Below are positions 1-12,659 of a stretch of DNA of 64,000 bases, piece after piece; positions within the stretch are counted from its first letter, which is position 1; each line of letters opens with the position of its first letter. The translations under genes were made by a program, and so were the position numbers. Under the pieces are notes generated by a model. That model had not been told where the DNA came from, ran no database searches, and worked only from the letters and a program-made list of their open reading frames with translations. The stretch is from Chamaecrista fasciculata (taxonomy: Eukaryota > Streptophyta > Magnoliopsida > Fabales > Fabaceae): positions 1 to 64,000 of the forward strand of contig QANZ01017888.1 of assembly GCA_003254925.1 (NCBI GenBank). Reading direction: 5' to 3'.

Positions 1-1790
1 AGTTATTTTTTTTTTTTTGCCCATATAAAATTTGCTAAAACACAAACAAACGATTTTTAAAGCGTCATAGAAGTACTATATTATATGGGAGTCGGTATGT
101 GGGACCCACAAACATAACTCCATGCTCCACCACCTTCCCGTGTTCCACCCTGTTTACATTTCCAATTTTGCACTTCATCTTTTCGTTCAGTTCACGCATT
201 TACTACAGGGACAAGCCCGTCATTTCGAAAAAAAACCGTCAAATAAAATGACAAGTCCACGCGCGAACCGAGGCGTGAGTGACAGACAGACAACGCCATA
301 ATAAAAGCCTTAAACCTTTCGCATATTCCAATGACCAATTCTTAAATCAACTGCACGTACGTCTCAACCAATCTCAGCCCTCGACTTTATCATCCTTTAG
401 ATCAACGGCTACAAACTCGTTCGGTAGTGTTCACCTCACTTTTGATAACGTTTTCTGACTTTTCTCATCTCTTAATTTAGTTCTATAATTTTTTTTTGGT
501 ATAGTGCACTTTTAGTCCCATAATTTTGAAAAATATCTCAATTTGATCTCATAACTTTTTTTATTACAATTTTGGTCCCATAACTTTGGCAAAGGTCTCA
601 ATTTGATCCGTAACTTTTTTTGTTGCAATTTTGATCCCATAACTTTGGAAAATGTTTCACCGTTGGTCCCAAACTGATTTCCATCCAATATATGCCGTTA
701 AATCCACTTCACCCATATTTGCCGCGTCATCATTCAATTCAGTATGTCAGATTATCTTTAACGGTAGAAAATGGATAGAAATCAATTTGGAACCAACGAT
801 GAGACATTTTTAAAAGTTATGAGACCAAAATTGCAACAAAAAAAGTTATGGGACTAAATTGAGACATTTTCCAAAGTTATGGGACCAAAAGTGCACTTTA
901 GTCATTTTTTTACATTTAATCTCATATTTTTGTAAAACGTTACAAATTTGGCTCGGTATTACCTTTAGTCCCATATTTTTGGTCAAATTGAAAAATTAGT
1001 TACATATCTTTACAAAAAGTTTCACCATCAGTTCCATCTAATTCAAAGTTATCAAACTGATTCTGCACTTGATCTAAAAATATAAGACCAATTCTACAAC
1101 TCAATAATATAAGACCAAAAGTGCAATATGGAACTAAATCTACAGTTATTGCAAAAAATATAGGACGAAAAATGTACCTAAAAAATAGACCGAATTGAGA
1201 CCTTAATAAAATGGCCAAAGTACACTTTTGGTCCCAAAACTTTAGCTAAGGTCTCAATTTGATTCTATAACTTTTTTTGTTGCACTTTTGGTTCCATATC
1301 TTTTGCTCAAGTTGCATATTTGGTCTCGTATTACACTTTTAGTCTCATATCTTTGGGTTATGTTACAGAATTGGTCCTATATCTTTTAGTCAAGTTGTAG
1401 AATCAGTCTCAATCTTTGCGTCAGGTGCAGAATTAGTCTCATATGTTTGGATTAAGTGGGACTGGTGGTGAAACTTTTTACAAAAATATGAGACCAATCT
1501 TACAACCTGACCAAAAATTATGGGATGAAAAATAATACGTGACCAAATTGCAACTTTGACCTAATAAAATTGTAGAAACCTTTCGCAGATACCAATGAGT
1601 CAATGACCAATTCTAAAATCAAGTGCACGTACGTCTCAACGAATCTCAGCCGTCGACTTTATCATCCTGCAGATCAACGGCTACAAATACGTTCGGTAAT
1701 ACTGACCTCACTTTCTCTCACCTACAATGGATAATAAAAGTATTGAAGAGTGAGATAGTGTAGACACACTGACACATACATTTGAAGTGC
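1..1790. other. AGO4 upstream region: promoter plus fold-back repeats
   Basis: No convincing gene is seen here. The stretch from about 500 to 1565 is made of degenerate fold-back repeats of the 'caaagtgcacttttggtcccataactt' type. Left arms start near 500 and 1211, and complementary right arms end near 905 and 1563. The repeats are bracketed by two diverged direct copies of one segment (about 312-443 and 1576-1714). Sequence resembling a plant 5' leader, with a run of ct and an 'aaattctagggttttg' motif, lies at about 1780-1840, so transcription of the downstream Argonaute gene probably starts near 1760-1800. I did not find a TATA box I would trust. Confidence 0.5.
312..1714 (+). repeat. Direct repeat (about 130 bp) flanking the inserted repeats
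   Basis: Segments 312-443 and 1576-1714 are clearly homologous and in the same orientation. Both contain 'tgcacgtacgtctcaac', 'tcgactttatcatcct' and 'agatcaacggctacaaa', with scattered substitutions. The repeat block between them is about 1.1 kb. The copy nearer the gene sits where the core promoter of the AGO4 gene should be. A local tandem duplication later filled with fold-back elements would explain the arrangement. Confidence 0.75.
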
Positions 1791-2774
1791 TCTCTCTGAA
1801 GTCTGATTTCTAGGTTTTCTTCAAATTCTAGGGTTTTGTTCGGTTGTTTCACTCATCCACTTTCTCTGGTTAGAAAATTTTCAAAGTTTTTCTCAATTGA
1901 TTCGTGCCACTTTACTGTCGATGTAATTTTCCTTGCAAATGTGTTGCTTCCTTTGCCTTTTTTTTTTCTTTGTTTTCGTTCTGAAGATGATGAAATGATG
2001 AAATGTTGTTCATGTTTTTTTTTTCTGGGATTTCGAGGTTTCCTTTGGCTTTAAATGCGTTTGTTTGAGCTCGATCTTCCTTGTTTCCATGTTTGCTTTG
2101 GAAAAACCCACCTGCATTGTTGTGTTATTCTTGAAAATTGACGCTATTTTGCTAGAAATTTCGCTTTCTGAGTTGTGGGGTTTTTTTTTTGAAGGGTCTC
2201 GTCGTTCTTTTCTTTCTCTTGTTGTTAGCTTTATCTGTTGTAGTTTTTTGCTGTCTCGGTTCTTATATATAATCGAGCTGGGTTTTGACTTTTTCTTCCA
2301 ACGTCGTCTAGATTTTTTACTGTAGTTAGTAGTTTTTTCTGGCAACTGGGAATATCATACGTCTCAAGGATTTAACGCTTTTACTTGCGTTGCATGTATG
2401 CTTCTTGAGTATGGCTATAGGTTTACACTTCTCTGTAGAAGGATTTGCTTAAATTTTACACTCTGTTTGGGTCTGTTATCGCTCTTTCTTTAATTTTTAA
2501 AAATGTGTAATGATTTTGCTATTTTTTTGTATTCTATCTAATGTCTAATGCCTCTATATTTTTGTCTTTCTGGGTTACGCTTGGGAGTTCAGATTCATAG
2601 GGAGTTCTTTTGATTGCATTAACTTTATCTTGTTGTGATGATAGTGTCAATTTATGTATGTAATTTTTGGTATTCTTGAATTATCTTATCTCTGCTCTAG
2701 TTTTACCTTGTTACAACTTACAACATGGTGATATAAGTAACATAATATTTCAATGTCATTTATATTTCTAGGAC
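1780..2774 (+). promoter_or_regulatory. 5' untranslated leader and leader intron of the AGO4 gene
   Basis: The start codon at 2775 is preceded by a polypyrimidine tract and an AG ending at 2771, leaving only 'gac' between acceptor and ATG. The preceding 900 bases are T-rich and intron-like, with no coding signal in the sense frame. A 5' UTR intron is therefore likely, with the first non-coding exon near 1780-1850. The donor site is not resolved. Confidence 0.55.
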
Positions 2775-5700
2775 ATGGATTCTTTTGACCTAGATGGAAA
2801 TGGAAATGGAAATGGAAATGAGGATGCTTTGGCACCACCACCTCCGCCGCCTCCTGTTGTCCCACCAAATGTTGTTCCACTGAAAGCAGAAGAAGTGCTC
2901 CCTCCTGAACCGGTTAAGAAAAAGGCTTCTCGGGTTCCAATAGCCAGGCGAGGTTTGGGAACAAAAGGAACTAAACTTCCTATTCTTACAAACCATTTCA
3001 AAGTTAATGTAACTAACAATGATGGGAATTTCTTCCATTACAGTGTATGTCCTTGGTATTTTTCCTGATCTTCTATTTTATATCTGTGTTTACTTTAGCT
3101 TCTCATAACTATTTTTCGTTATATCTGAACAGGTAGCTCTCTTTTATGAAGACGGGCGTCCTGTAGAAGCTAAGGGTGCAGGAAGGAAAGTAATTGATAA
3201 AGTGAAAGAGACATATGATTCTGAGTTAGGTGGAAAGGAATTTGCTTACGATGGCGAGAAAAGTTTGTTCACTGTTGGACCTCTTCCAAGAAACAAATTT
3301 GACTTGACAGTTGTTCTGGAGGAAGTCACATCTAACAGGTATAACGGCATGTATTTCTTTGTTGTTGATTTTGTATTGTATTATTTACTTAGTAACATGA
3401 CTTGCTTCTTGTTTTTGTAGAAATACTGGAAATGGCAGCCCTGATGGGAGTCCTAATGAGATTGATAGGAAGAGGATGCGGCGCCCAGGTCGGTCCAAGA
3501 CATTCAAAGTGGAGATTAGCTATGCAGCTAAAATTCCAATGCAGGCCATTGCCAATGCACTACGCGGGCAGGAGTCTGAGAACTTTCAAGAAGCCATAAG
3601 AGTACTTGATATTATATTAAGGCAACATGCTGCTCAACGGTAAGTAAATTGTGTCATTTTCTCTTATTTTAGGTTGTTAGTTATAACTATAACGGACAGC
3701 ACTCTGAGAAAGTGTTGGTTTAATTATGAATCTAACATTGTTTGTACTTCAACTTTTGCAGAGGTTGCCTACTTGTTAGGCAGTCATTCTTTCACAATGA
3801 TCCGAACAATTTTGCCGAGGTAGGAGGTGGCGTTCTTGGCTGCCGAGGATTCCACTCAAGTTTTAGGACTACACAGAGTGGTTTGTCACTCAACATAGGT
3901 AATATCTGTCTTCTCTCTTCATCTTCTCATCTCAAACTTTTGTGTGGCGCAACTAACTCATCCTTCCATTTTTGTTATAAGATGTATCAACAACCATGAT
4001 AATTCAACCTGGGCCACTGGTAGATTTCCTGATTGCCAATCAAAATGTACGAGATCCTTATTCAATTGACTGGGCAAAGGTAATTAAATTCTTTCCATTA
4101 ATATTTGGGTAAATTGCACTGCCCCTAGAGATGTTAATATCCAGTACTTGACTCTTTATTGATAATATACACAAATCTCAGTATTCGTTAAAATGTAACT
4201 AACTTATTACAATATATATTTTTGTGAATTTCATGTCAATTTCATTTATTCTAGGTTAAAAATTATAAAGTTAATTTTTTTTTTCAAATTAGTAGAAAGT
4301 GACTTTTTATTTGTCAAATGCATATTAAATTCTGTGTTATTATGAATAATAAAGGTAAAATTATTTTGATCCTCAAGGGTGAAAGTACGGCTTATCTTTT
4401 GTTGCATCAGTCTATTGCAACTTATAATTTTAGGGGAGGGGAAGGGGCATACATTTCCAAAGCAGGGGAGAATAGTGTAGTTTACCCTTGATTTTTTTAT
4501 ATTCTTGCTAAATCTTTCTATACAAATATCATCTCTTTCATTTATTCTTTAAACAGGCCAAAAGAACTCTGAAGAATTTGAGGATTACAACTAGCCCATC
4601 CAATCAGGAATTCAAGATCTCTGGGCTTAGCGAACTTCCATGTCGGCAGCAGACGTAGTTTATTAACTCTTTCTTATTTAAATCACTTTGAGGATGGTCA
4701 ATATTTACCTTTTGTATGTGCAGCGTGGTAACTATGGAGTGGGTTCTTATAGTGAGTTCAGGTTTTTAATGAAGGCTTTTTGTTGTAGGTTCACTCTGAA
4801 GAACAAGGGTGGAGATGATGGTTCTGAGGAAGTAACTGTTTATGATTATTTTGTCAATTATCGCAAGATAGATCTCCGTTACTCTGCTGATCTGCCTTGC
4901 ATTAATGTTGGGAAGCCAAAACGCCCAACCTATTTCCCCCTTGAGGTGAATTGAGGGCCTGAGACTGAAAATGATGACTACGAAAGCAATTGATTTACCC
5001 CAACTTTGTGTTTTTAACATTGTACTTCTGTTTCTTTGGTTTGTTTTAATAGCTTTGCTCATTGGTATCGTTGCAACGGTATACTAAAGCTCTGACTACA
5101 CTTCAAAGGTCTTCACTGGTTGAGAAGTCAAGGCAGAAGCCTCAAGAGAGGATGAAGGTCTTGTCTGATGTAAGTCTCTGTTAAATGTTGATTGGTTGGA
5201 GTCTTGTTAACAAATATGGGTTGTGGGGTCTTCATTTATTATTATTTTGCATTCTTCAGGTTCTAAGAAACAGCAAGTATGATTCTGAACCCATTCTACG
5301 TAGTTGCGGAATTTCTATCAATACTGGCTTTACTCAAGTGGAAGGCCGTGTTTTACCTGCTCCAAAGGTATTTGACACCTTCATCATTATTAAGCTGCTT
5401 GTTTACTTTTATTGTATACTAGTTGTTTTTGCTTATGAAGCTAATAATTTTCATAAAGCTCATTTGTGAGACCAATTGTAGTGTGGCTGCTCAGCTGACA
5501 TAAGAGGGAAATATTTTAGTTCAAGTCAATATGGGAGAATGTTATGAAATCAGTGTCCATTCAACTATTGAGACTGAAAATTGGGGATTGCTCATTTTAT
5601 GGGTTTAATGATCAATGTCGTTTAGTTAGAGACTTAGAGCATAGCATCAACTGCTGCCGGTGACAGTGATGCTCCAATTGGAAGTTCGGTGGTTGAAAAT

Positions 5701-8700
5701 CACAAGTTCTCAGCCTTTTTCAGCCCAAAATCTACATTCTGCCAAGAAGTTAATTTCCCAATACTTCTTTATAGATGGTGCCCCATTAAACATGTGGACA
5801 GTGCCAGTTTGATGATCCCTCCATTTGTCTTGACTCTAGAGGGAAATTCTTTCTTTGTCCTTCTGTTGCCTGAAATTCAGAAGTATACCAACTTGGGATT
5901 AATTAGTTTACTGCCATATGTCATAAGCAAACTTGGGAAATTCTTTCTGTCCTTCTGATGTGTATGTGTGCTCATATGTGTGTGTGTATGTAATATAATA
6001 TAGCGGGATTCACTTCGGATGTGTATGTGTGCTCATATGTGTGTATGTGTGCTATAGACTTATATATAAGCTGGTGAAAAGATTTTATAGAATTATTTGT
6101 GGTATAGAGTAAATCCTGTGTGCTCATATGTGTGTATGTGTATGTGTGTGTGTATATTATTGTACGATTTGGGCATCCTTCCAGCTTCTACCCCACTACC
6201 TGGGCTGAGCTGGTGCATTTTGGATTATAGTCTTAGAGTGCTCCCTTGGTTGTGCATAAAAATAAAGATTGCTTATAATCTCAGTGTTAATACTAACCTT
6301 GGTTGAATATATTAAAACTGATACCACCTATTACATAAAGTGTAGCCTGTATTTATTCGTTCTCTTGTGAGTGTTGGAATTGATAGAGGGAACCTTGGTC
6401 ATTTGTTTACTGTGCTCTGGCTATAAAAATGGTCTTGTGAAATTAGTCTGTTTCAATGTCAACTTGATAGTGGGAATTAATATATTGTATTAAGTATTAA
6501 CGCTATAATTAAGGTTATTTTTATTTGATTGAGAGTTCTGCTGCAGTCTTCTTTCATTCATTGATGAGGTTAAGGTAGTTAAGTCTTGAATTATCAATAC
6601 TATTATTGTTTTGATTATAACTTACTGTTATTATTTTAATCATATTTTTGTTCTGTCTTCTGCAGTTGAAGATGGGCAATGGGGAGGATTTCAATCCTAG
6701 AAATGGCAGATGGAATTTCAATAATAAGGTACTTCATGCATCTCTTTTTTGAACAGAAATTTGATACTGAAGATCTAACGACTTTGAGAGCTTCTGCAGA
6801 AATTTGTGCAGCCAACTAAAATTGAGCGATGGGCTGTGGTGAATTTTTCTGCACGTTGTGATCCACGATCTCTGGTTCGGGATCTGACTAGGTGTGCAGA
6901 AATGAAAGGAATTGTAAGTTTCGAAACTTGGTGAAATCTGGAAATAATGAAAGAACTGCTGACATCATGTTCTGGCTTTGGTATTTGTAGCAAATCGAAG
7001 CCCCATTTGATGTCTTTGACGAAAATCCTCAGTTTAGGCGTGCTCCACCGATGGTTCGGGTGGAGAAGATGTTTGAAGACATCCAGTCAAAGCTTCCTGG
7101 GGCTCCTCAGTTCCTTCTTTGTCTTCTTCCTGACCGGAAAAACTGTGATTTATATGGTTGGTCTCTATTTCATCTTGTAATGATGATTTTTTTTGTCATC
7201 TAATTAATGATAATTAATTAAATGTCCCAGGTCCATGGAAAAAGAAGAATCTTGCTGACTTCGGAATTATTAATCAGTGCATGTGTCCACAAAGAGTCAA
7301 TGATCAATATCTTGGTAATCTGTTGTTGAAAATCAATGCTAAGGTATATTACTGTGTTGAATGGGTTTCTTGGTGGTATTTTTACATTGCCAAAGTTGCA
7401 TTGGTGGCTTTTGTTGTACTTCAAATTTGACATTAGGCATATTCTTCTCTTCGAAATCGTTTATTCTCTTGCAGCTAGGTGGGTTGAATGCATTGTTAGC
7501 TGTTGAAAAATCTCCTGCTCTTCCTGTTGTCTCCAAAGCACCTACCCTTATTCTTGGGATGGATGTCTCGCATGGCTCACCTGGACAGTCTGATATTCCT
7601 TCCATTGCAGCGGTACATGATGATTGATCTTTTTGTTTAATTATGAAATATAATTTATATCACATCCGACTATGTAGTGTGGTTTTAGTTATGATTTCCT
7701 GGTGCCAGTAGTCTTTCTGTTCTGATTGATTGCCTCGATGTTTAATGTTAAATTTGCAGGTGGTTAGCTCGAGACAATGGCCATTGATATCAAAGTATCG
7801 GGCGTGTGTTCGAACACAATCACCAAAGGTTGAAATGATTGATAATTTGTACAAGCCAGTAGCTGGAAAGGAAGCTGAAAAGGAAGATGAAGGCATCATA
7901 AGGTTGATTACACTTGCAGTTAACCTTTTGGCACTTGTTTTATCTCTGAACTTGGCCAAGACCATTTTGTTACACTCTTTGGTATCTTTCCATGGTGTCT
8001 TGTATTATTGTGCGTATTATGCATTCTAATAGGAATTTGGAAAAATTCTTGAAACTGTTGTTTGGTTGGGCTATGTAAAAATCATGTCATGTTGACAGAT
8101 ATTACCTTTTGCAGGGAACTTTTGGTTGACTTCTATACAAGTTCTGGGAAGAGAAAACCAGATCAGATAATCATTTTCCGGTATATTGTCTTTTGAAACT
8201 ATGGCTTTTACTTTCTCATTAACATAAATTTGACGTTGTAATTTTTCTGTTGTGTTGTTTATACTCTCGATGTTCATTGTTCATAATTATCTTCTTTCTT
8301 GTTTATTATAGCTTATGTGTAGCTTTATTCTTTATCTACTTTTATGAACTAGGGTTCTTATCTCTTGTAAATGACATGCAACATTCATTTTATTGTTATC
8401 TCTTGAGCAGTTTAGAAAGAATTTATGCATGCAGATTTCCAAATGTTTTTCTTGTCTTCTTTAAAGCCAAGCTTGAAATGATTTTACAGTTTGGTTTTTT
8501 CTTTATATCCACGAGTAGTTAATTTGTACTTTTATTGTTTTGCAGTAAATGTTAAAAAGTTCCAAGCATTCAGTATTAATAATATTAAAATATGTAATTT
8601 TTCCTCAGCAGTCAGATTAAGATAGGTGGCCATGCTGGTAAAATGTGTAATGTATCGAAGTTTGCTGAAAATAAATCCTAAAGAGCTGTTCATATGATGC

Positions 8701-10266
8701 AATCATAACAATTTTTCCTATTTTTTGTCTTTTTAAGGGTTGACATTATGTTGTCCATTAGTGTTCGTTTTTAGTGCCTGTTTCACCTGCACCAATATAT
8801 TGCACTTTGATGTTATATTATATACCTCGTTGAGTGTTTGAACAGTTCTTGAGGCTTTTTCAATGACTTGCCTAAATTGCTATTTGGATGAGATGATACA
8901 CGAATAACAATATTCTAAAATAATTAAACTGGTTTTGTATTATATTTGAATAACATTGCCATCTTTACTAACCTGGTTTTCATTTCTGATGAATACAGGG
9001 ATGGTGTCAGTGAATCCCAATTCATTCAAGTGTTAAATGTTGAGCTTGATCAGATCATCGAGGTTTGTAAGCTGATCAACCATTTTTCTCTTTTTCCAAA
9101 TCTTGAACATTCTACATGGATGTACTAATCATATGATTTTCCAATTTCTAGGCTTGTAAATTTCTCGATGACCAGTGGAACCCCAAATTTGTTGTAATAG
9201 TTGCTCAGAAAAACCATCACACCAAATTTTTCCAAGCTGGGTCACCTGAGAACGTCCCCCCCGGTAATATTTTTATTAGGTTTTTCCAGGGGTATTTGTT
9301 TTTCGTCAGGTATAATGTTTTGGTTTTCATTAATGGTATACTCCTGTTTTTATAGGAACTGTTATCGACAATAAGATCTGTCATCCACGAAACTATGATT
9401 TCTACTTGTGTGCACATGCGGGAATGATAGTGAGTATCTCATTTTATTGGTTGGGCATTATGATTTACATTCATTTTATTACTGTTATTCAGAAGTGAAA
9501 CTTTTTTAGGGTGGAAACACTAATACTGGCCAAAACAACGTCTTTGTTCCTGTTATTCTGAAGTTGTATCTAGTATTCAGAGTTCATTTATATATGATAC
9601 CCATTTGTGCGAGCCAAAAGTGTTTTAGAACTTATGCTGATGTTGCTTGTCAATTGCTTTACAGGGCACATCTAGGCCTACACATTACCATGTGCTATTA
9701 GATGAGGTTGGTTTCTCTCCCGATGATCTACAGGAACTTGTGCATTCTCTATCATACGTGTAAGTAGACTCAACCTTGTAGATATCGATCGATGGACTAG
9801 ACTTTAGTTTCAAAATGAACGGTTCTGAGTTGATTATTTGTTTGATGACAGGTACCAAAGGAGCACCACTGCCATATCTGTTGGTAAGCTCTTATAAGCT
9901 TATTGTCTGATTGGATGCACCTTCAATTTTCTTGCACTAACTTTTTTTCTTTTTAAATCAGTGTATCTGATTGGATCCACCTTCAATTTTAGAATACTAC
10001 AATTTTGTTTTTGTTTTGTTAAATCAGTATTTAGAAAGAGATTGAAAACTTTGGGCATTTTCTCTATTCATAATAATACATCCTATCTTCTATGTGCAGT
10101 TGCTCCAGTATGCTATGCACACCTGGCAGCTACTCAATTAGGACAGTTCATGAAATTCGAGGACAGGTCCGAGACAGCATCAAGCCACGGCTCAGCCGGA
10201 GCTGTCCCGGTTCCTCAGCTGCCCAAATTGCAGGACAGTGTTTGCAATTCAATGTTCTTTTGTTGA
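2775..10266 (+). CDS. AGO4: ARGONAUTE, AGO4 clade
   Basis: This is a nuclear siRNA effector of the AGO4 clade, which binds mainly 24-nt siRNAs in RNA-directed DNA methylation. Reading GT/AG sites gives 22 coding exons: 2775-3044, 3133-3338, 3421-3639, 3762-3898, 3982-4079, 4557-4654, 4789-4945, 5053-5169, 5260-5367, 6666-6728, 6800-6913, 6991-7156, 7231-7343, 7475-7612, 7760-7902, 8115-8180, 8999-9062, 9152-9263, 9356-9429, 9665-9759, 9852-9883, 10100-10266. They total 2757 nt, or 918 aa, close to Arabidopsis AGO4, and every phase closes. The N-terminus has a Gly-Asn run and a proline tract. N, linker, PAZ, MID and PIWI domains follow in order. The slicer triad is present: Asp about 652 (GMDVSH), Asp about 739 (FRDGVSE), His about 871 (CYAHLAA). 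The protein ends in the family-typical MFFC. Introns 9 (about 1.3 kb) and 16 (about 0.8 kb) are the largest. No break was seen. AGO4 versus close paralogues such as AGO8/AGO9 rests on remembered sequence. Confidence 0.95.
5368..6665 (+). other. Large AGO4 intron with GT-rich microsatellite
   Basis: This is intron 9 of the Argonaute gene, bounded by gtattt and ttctgcag. It holds a degenerate (tgtg/tatg)n tract at about 5958-6160, with the phrase 'gtgctcatatgtgtg' repeated three times. No coding sequence or complete mobile element is recognised. Confidence 0.7.
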
Positions 10267-10750
10267 GGCCTAAGCGCCTTAAATCTGCCTGCCAAGACTA
10301 AATGAATGCCTGTGTATATAAAACTCTGTTAACTTTTCCTTTTGAAGCTCTCCCAGAAAAGGCTTTTTTAACTGTGGTAGAGACTTAACTGAACCTTGTG
10401 TAGTTCTGTACTTTTGTCCATTCTACTGTGTTAGGATTAGTATTAGTGTTTATGGTGTATGCCTATGCTTATGGCTTCTGGTAGCAATGTAGTATGAGAG
10501 ATTGAGATCCTCTGCTTCTGGGCTTCATATGCATGTGCATCCACAAGGACCCAAAAAAACTTTGGTTGTAGTTTATTATCTATAAAGCTCAGACAACTAG
10601 TTCTTTTGTTGAGGCCTAAGCGCCTTAAGTATGCTTGCCAAGACTAAATGCCTGTTTGTATATCTGTTAACTTTTCGTTTTGAAGTTCCCAGAAATAGTT
10701 TTATTAGTGTTTGGCTATGCCTATGCAACTTTGGTTGTAATTTAACATCT
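10267..10750 (+). other. AGO4 3' UTR and partial tandem copy
   Basis: The sequence after the stop codon starts 'ggcctaagcgcctta'. It is followed at about 10605-10745 by a second, diverged copy of the last codons and early 3' UTR, in which 'ttcttttgttgaggcc' recurs at about 10601. A third copy lies at about 26790-27090 in the AGO4 pseudogene. The true polyadenylation site was not located. Confidence 0.7.
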
Positions 10751-10751
10751 A

Positions 10752-11203
10752 GGCCAAAGTGTACTTTTGGTCTCAACTTTTATTTAGGTCTCAATTTGGT
10801 CCAAAAACTTTTTTGTTGCACTTTTGGTATCATATCTTTTGTTCAAGTTGTAGATTTGGTCTTGTGTTTCACTTTTGATCTCATATTTTTGTGTGGGTCA
10901 AGTTGCAAAATTAGTCCCTTATCTTTTGGTCTTTTGGTCAAGTTGTAGAATTGATCTTATATCTTCAGATCGAATGTAGAATTGGTCTTATATCTTTGGG
11001 TTAGGCGGGAGTGATGGTGAAATATTTTGCAAAAATATGGGATTGATTTTGTAACTTGACCAAAAGATATGAGACCAAACGTGATACAGGATCAAATTTA
11101 CATCATTTTGCAAAGATATAAGATCAAAAGTGTTTAAAAACAAAGTTATGGAATTAAATTGAGACCTGAGCAAAATTTGTGGGACCAAAAATGCACTTTG
11201 ACT
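10752..11203. mobile_element. Fold-back MITE, 'ggccaaagtgtactttt' family
   Basis: The left arm begins 'ggccaaagtgtacttttgg', and the right arm ends 'ccaaaaatgcactttgac', its reverse complement with changes. Between them are many imperfect repeats of 'gtctcatatctttg' type in one orientation and then the other. The flanks 'taacatcta' and 'tcatatcta' may be a degraded 9-bp target duplication, which would suggest a Mutator-type origin. Other copies lie at about 500-905, 1211-1563, 33503-33865, 56150-56705 and 59342-59742. There is no coding capacity. Confidence 0.6.
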
Positions 11204-12280
11204 TCATATCTATAAAGCTTTCAGGCTTTGTTTTATATGATTTTAAAATTTGTACCACTGGTTCGATGGGTGAGTAATAGATTTTAATGTTGTAGATTTA
11301 ATTTTTATCAATAATTATATGGCACATATGGTAAAATTTAAAATTATATCACGTCTTCAAAGAGAATTATAGAATGTAAGTTGTTAGATATGTATTTTCA
11401 ACTTATTTGATCTCATGAAGATAGTGATGTAACTAGGAAAGGAATATGGAACTCAAATTATATATTGTGGATTAAATTATTAGAAAATTTAGAACATTGT
11501 TTTTGAATTTAACTCATTTGAAAATGACGTTGAGAAGGTTGAATAACGGATGAAGAGTGAAGATCATTGATCTATGGATTCTATGACAATAAAATTTATA
11601 ATTAGAATTCTTTTGTTAAATTTTAACTAATTTTTTTCTTCAGAAAAGTAAATTGATTGAACTTATTTCTAAAGAATAAATTTTTGATTTTTTTGAATAT
11701 TAAATTAGAGGAAACTTATTTTTTATTCTTAAATTTTATCGAGTGATCAAATCAATAAATCAATCTCTGAATAATTTTAAGATACGATTTGATTATTAAA
11801 ATATCTCAATTGTCATTGATTCAGTTTTTAGATCAAATTTAAAATAAAAAAAATAAGTGCAAATTCAAATATCAAAAAGTATAATTTCAAGGATCTAAAC
11901 GTACATAATCAATTTAAATTTAGGGTTCAAATTATAACAAAGACTAAATTATATATTTCAATTATTTAAGGTCTGATTCATTGAATTACATAAATTCTCA
12001 GTAAATAATAGATTTTCGCATTAAATTATTAATTTATTATTGAAAACTTAAAAGTGAGTCCATGAGACTTACTTTTTTAGTTTCCTTGAGATTGAATCTT
12101 GATTTAAGGAGGACTTGCAAGAAAGATGCATAAGGACGATATTGTGAATCCACTCTGATGCTAAAATTAGTTAGGGTTGAAAATGTGGTTGTACAAACTA
12201 GAATAGTTCAAAAGCATTATATTTGCTAAGTTTTTGTACATGTATTTATAGGGGGAGATGTTGAGTGTGACTAACTGACT
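11204..12280. other. AT-rich intergenic stretch
   Basis: No gene, RNA or complete element was recognised. The segment 12085-12280 is related to 20873-21060: both contain 'tccttgagattgaat', 'atgtatttatag' and 'agatgttgagtgtga'. These are two diverged copies of an unknown repeat about 200 bp long. Confidence 0.5.
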
Positions 12281-12282
12281 AA

Positions 12283-12650
12283 GGCTCCGTTCATTTGCGC
12301 TTTGATTATTTGTGTATTGGTGTTTGGATGAATGTTGATTATTTGGTGTGAAATTATTGAAATGTGTATGTAATGATTGTGGCTGGTAGCTAGAAGGGTA
12401 AGGAAATTGATAAATTGAATAGGGGTAGAAATGGAAGAAAAAGTTGGAAAAAGTAATGTGTGATTTGATTTAAATCAAAATGTGTTTGGATGTGATTGTT
12501 GCTTATAAAAAAATAAAATTGTGTCACTGTTTGTCTTGGGAAGCGTGAAAATATAATTATAATCGTAGACAACTTTTAGGTGGTTATTTTGTTTGGTCGA
12601 CCAAACTCATTTTTGTATACGAAATGGTCGACCAGAAGGACTAAATTGTA
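12283..12650 (+). mobile_element. Left-end fragment of the 'ggctccgttc' TIR family
   Basis: It starts with 'ggctccgttcatttgcgctt' and stays alignable with 18700-19120 (for example 'attggtgtttggatga' and 'aaagttggaaaaagtaa') until about 12650, where Copia gag-like sequence begins. No right terminal repeat was found. It is a truncated copy of the element family that carries a PB1 gene fragment at 18700-20228. Confidence 0.7.
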
Positions 12651-12659
12651 TTAAATTCC

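Noticed and set aside
2010-2345. 111-codon lysine-rich frame on the - strand
   Set aside because: It lies in the T-rich AGO4 leader intron and is the complement of poly-T tracts; low complexity.
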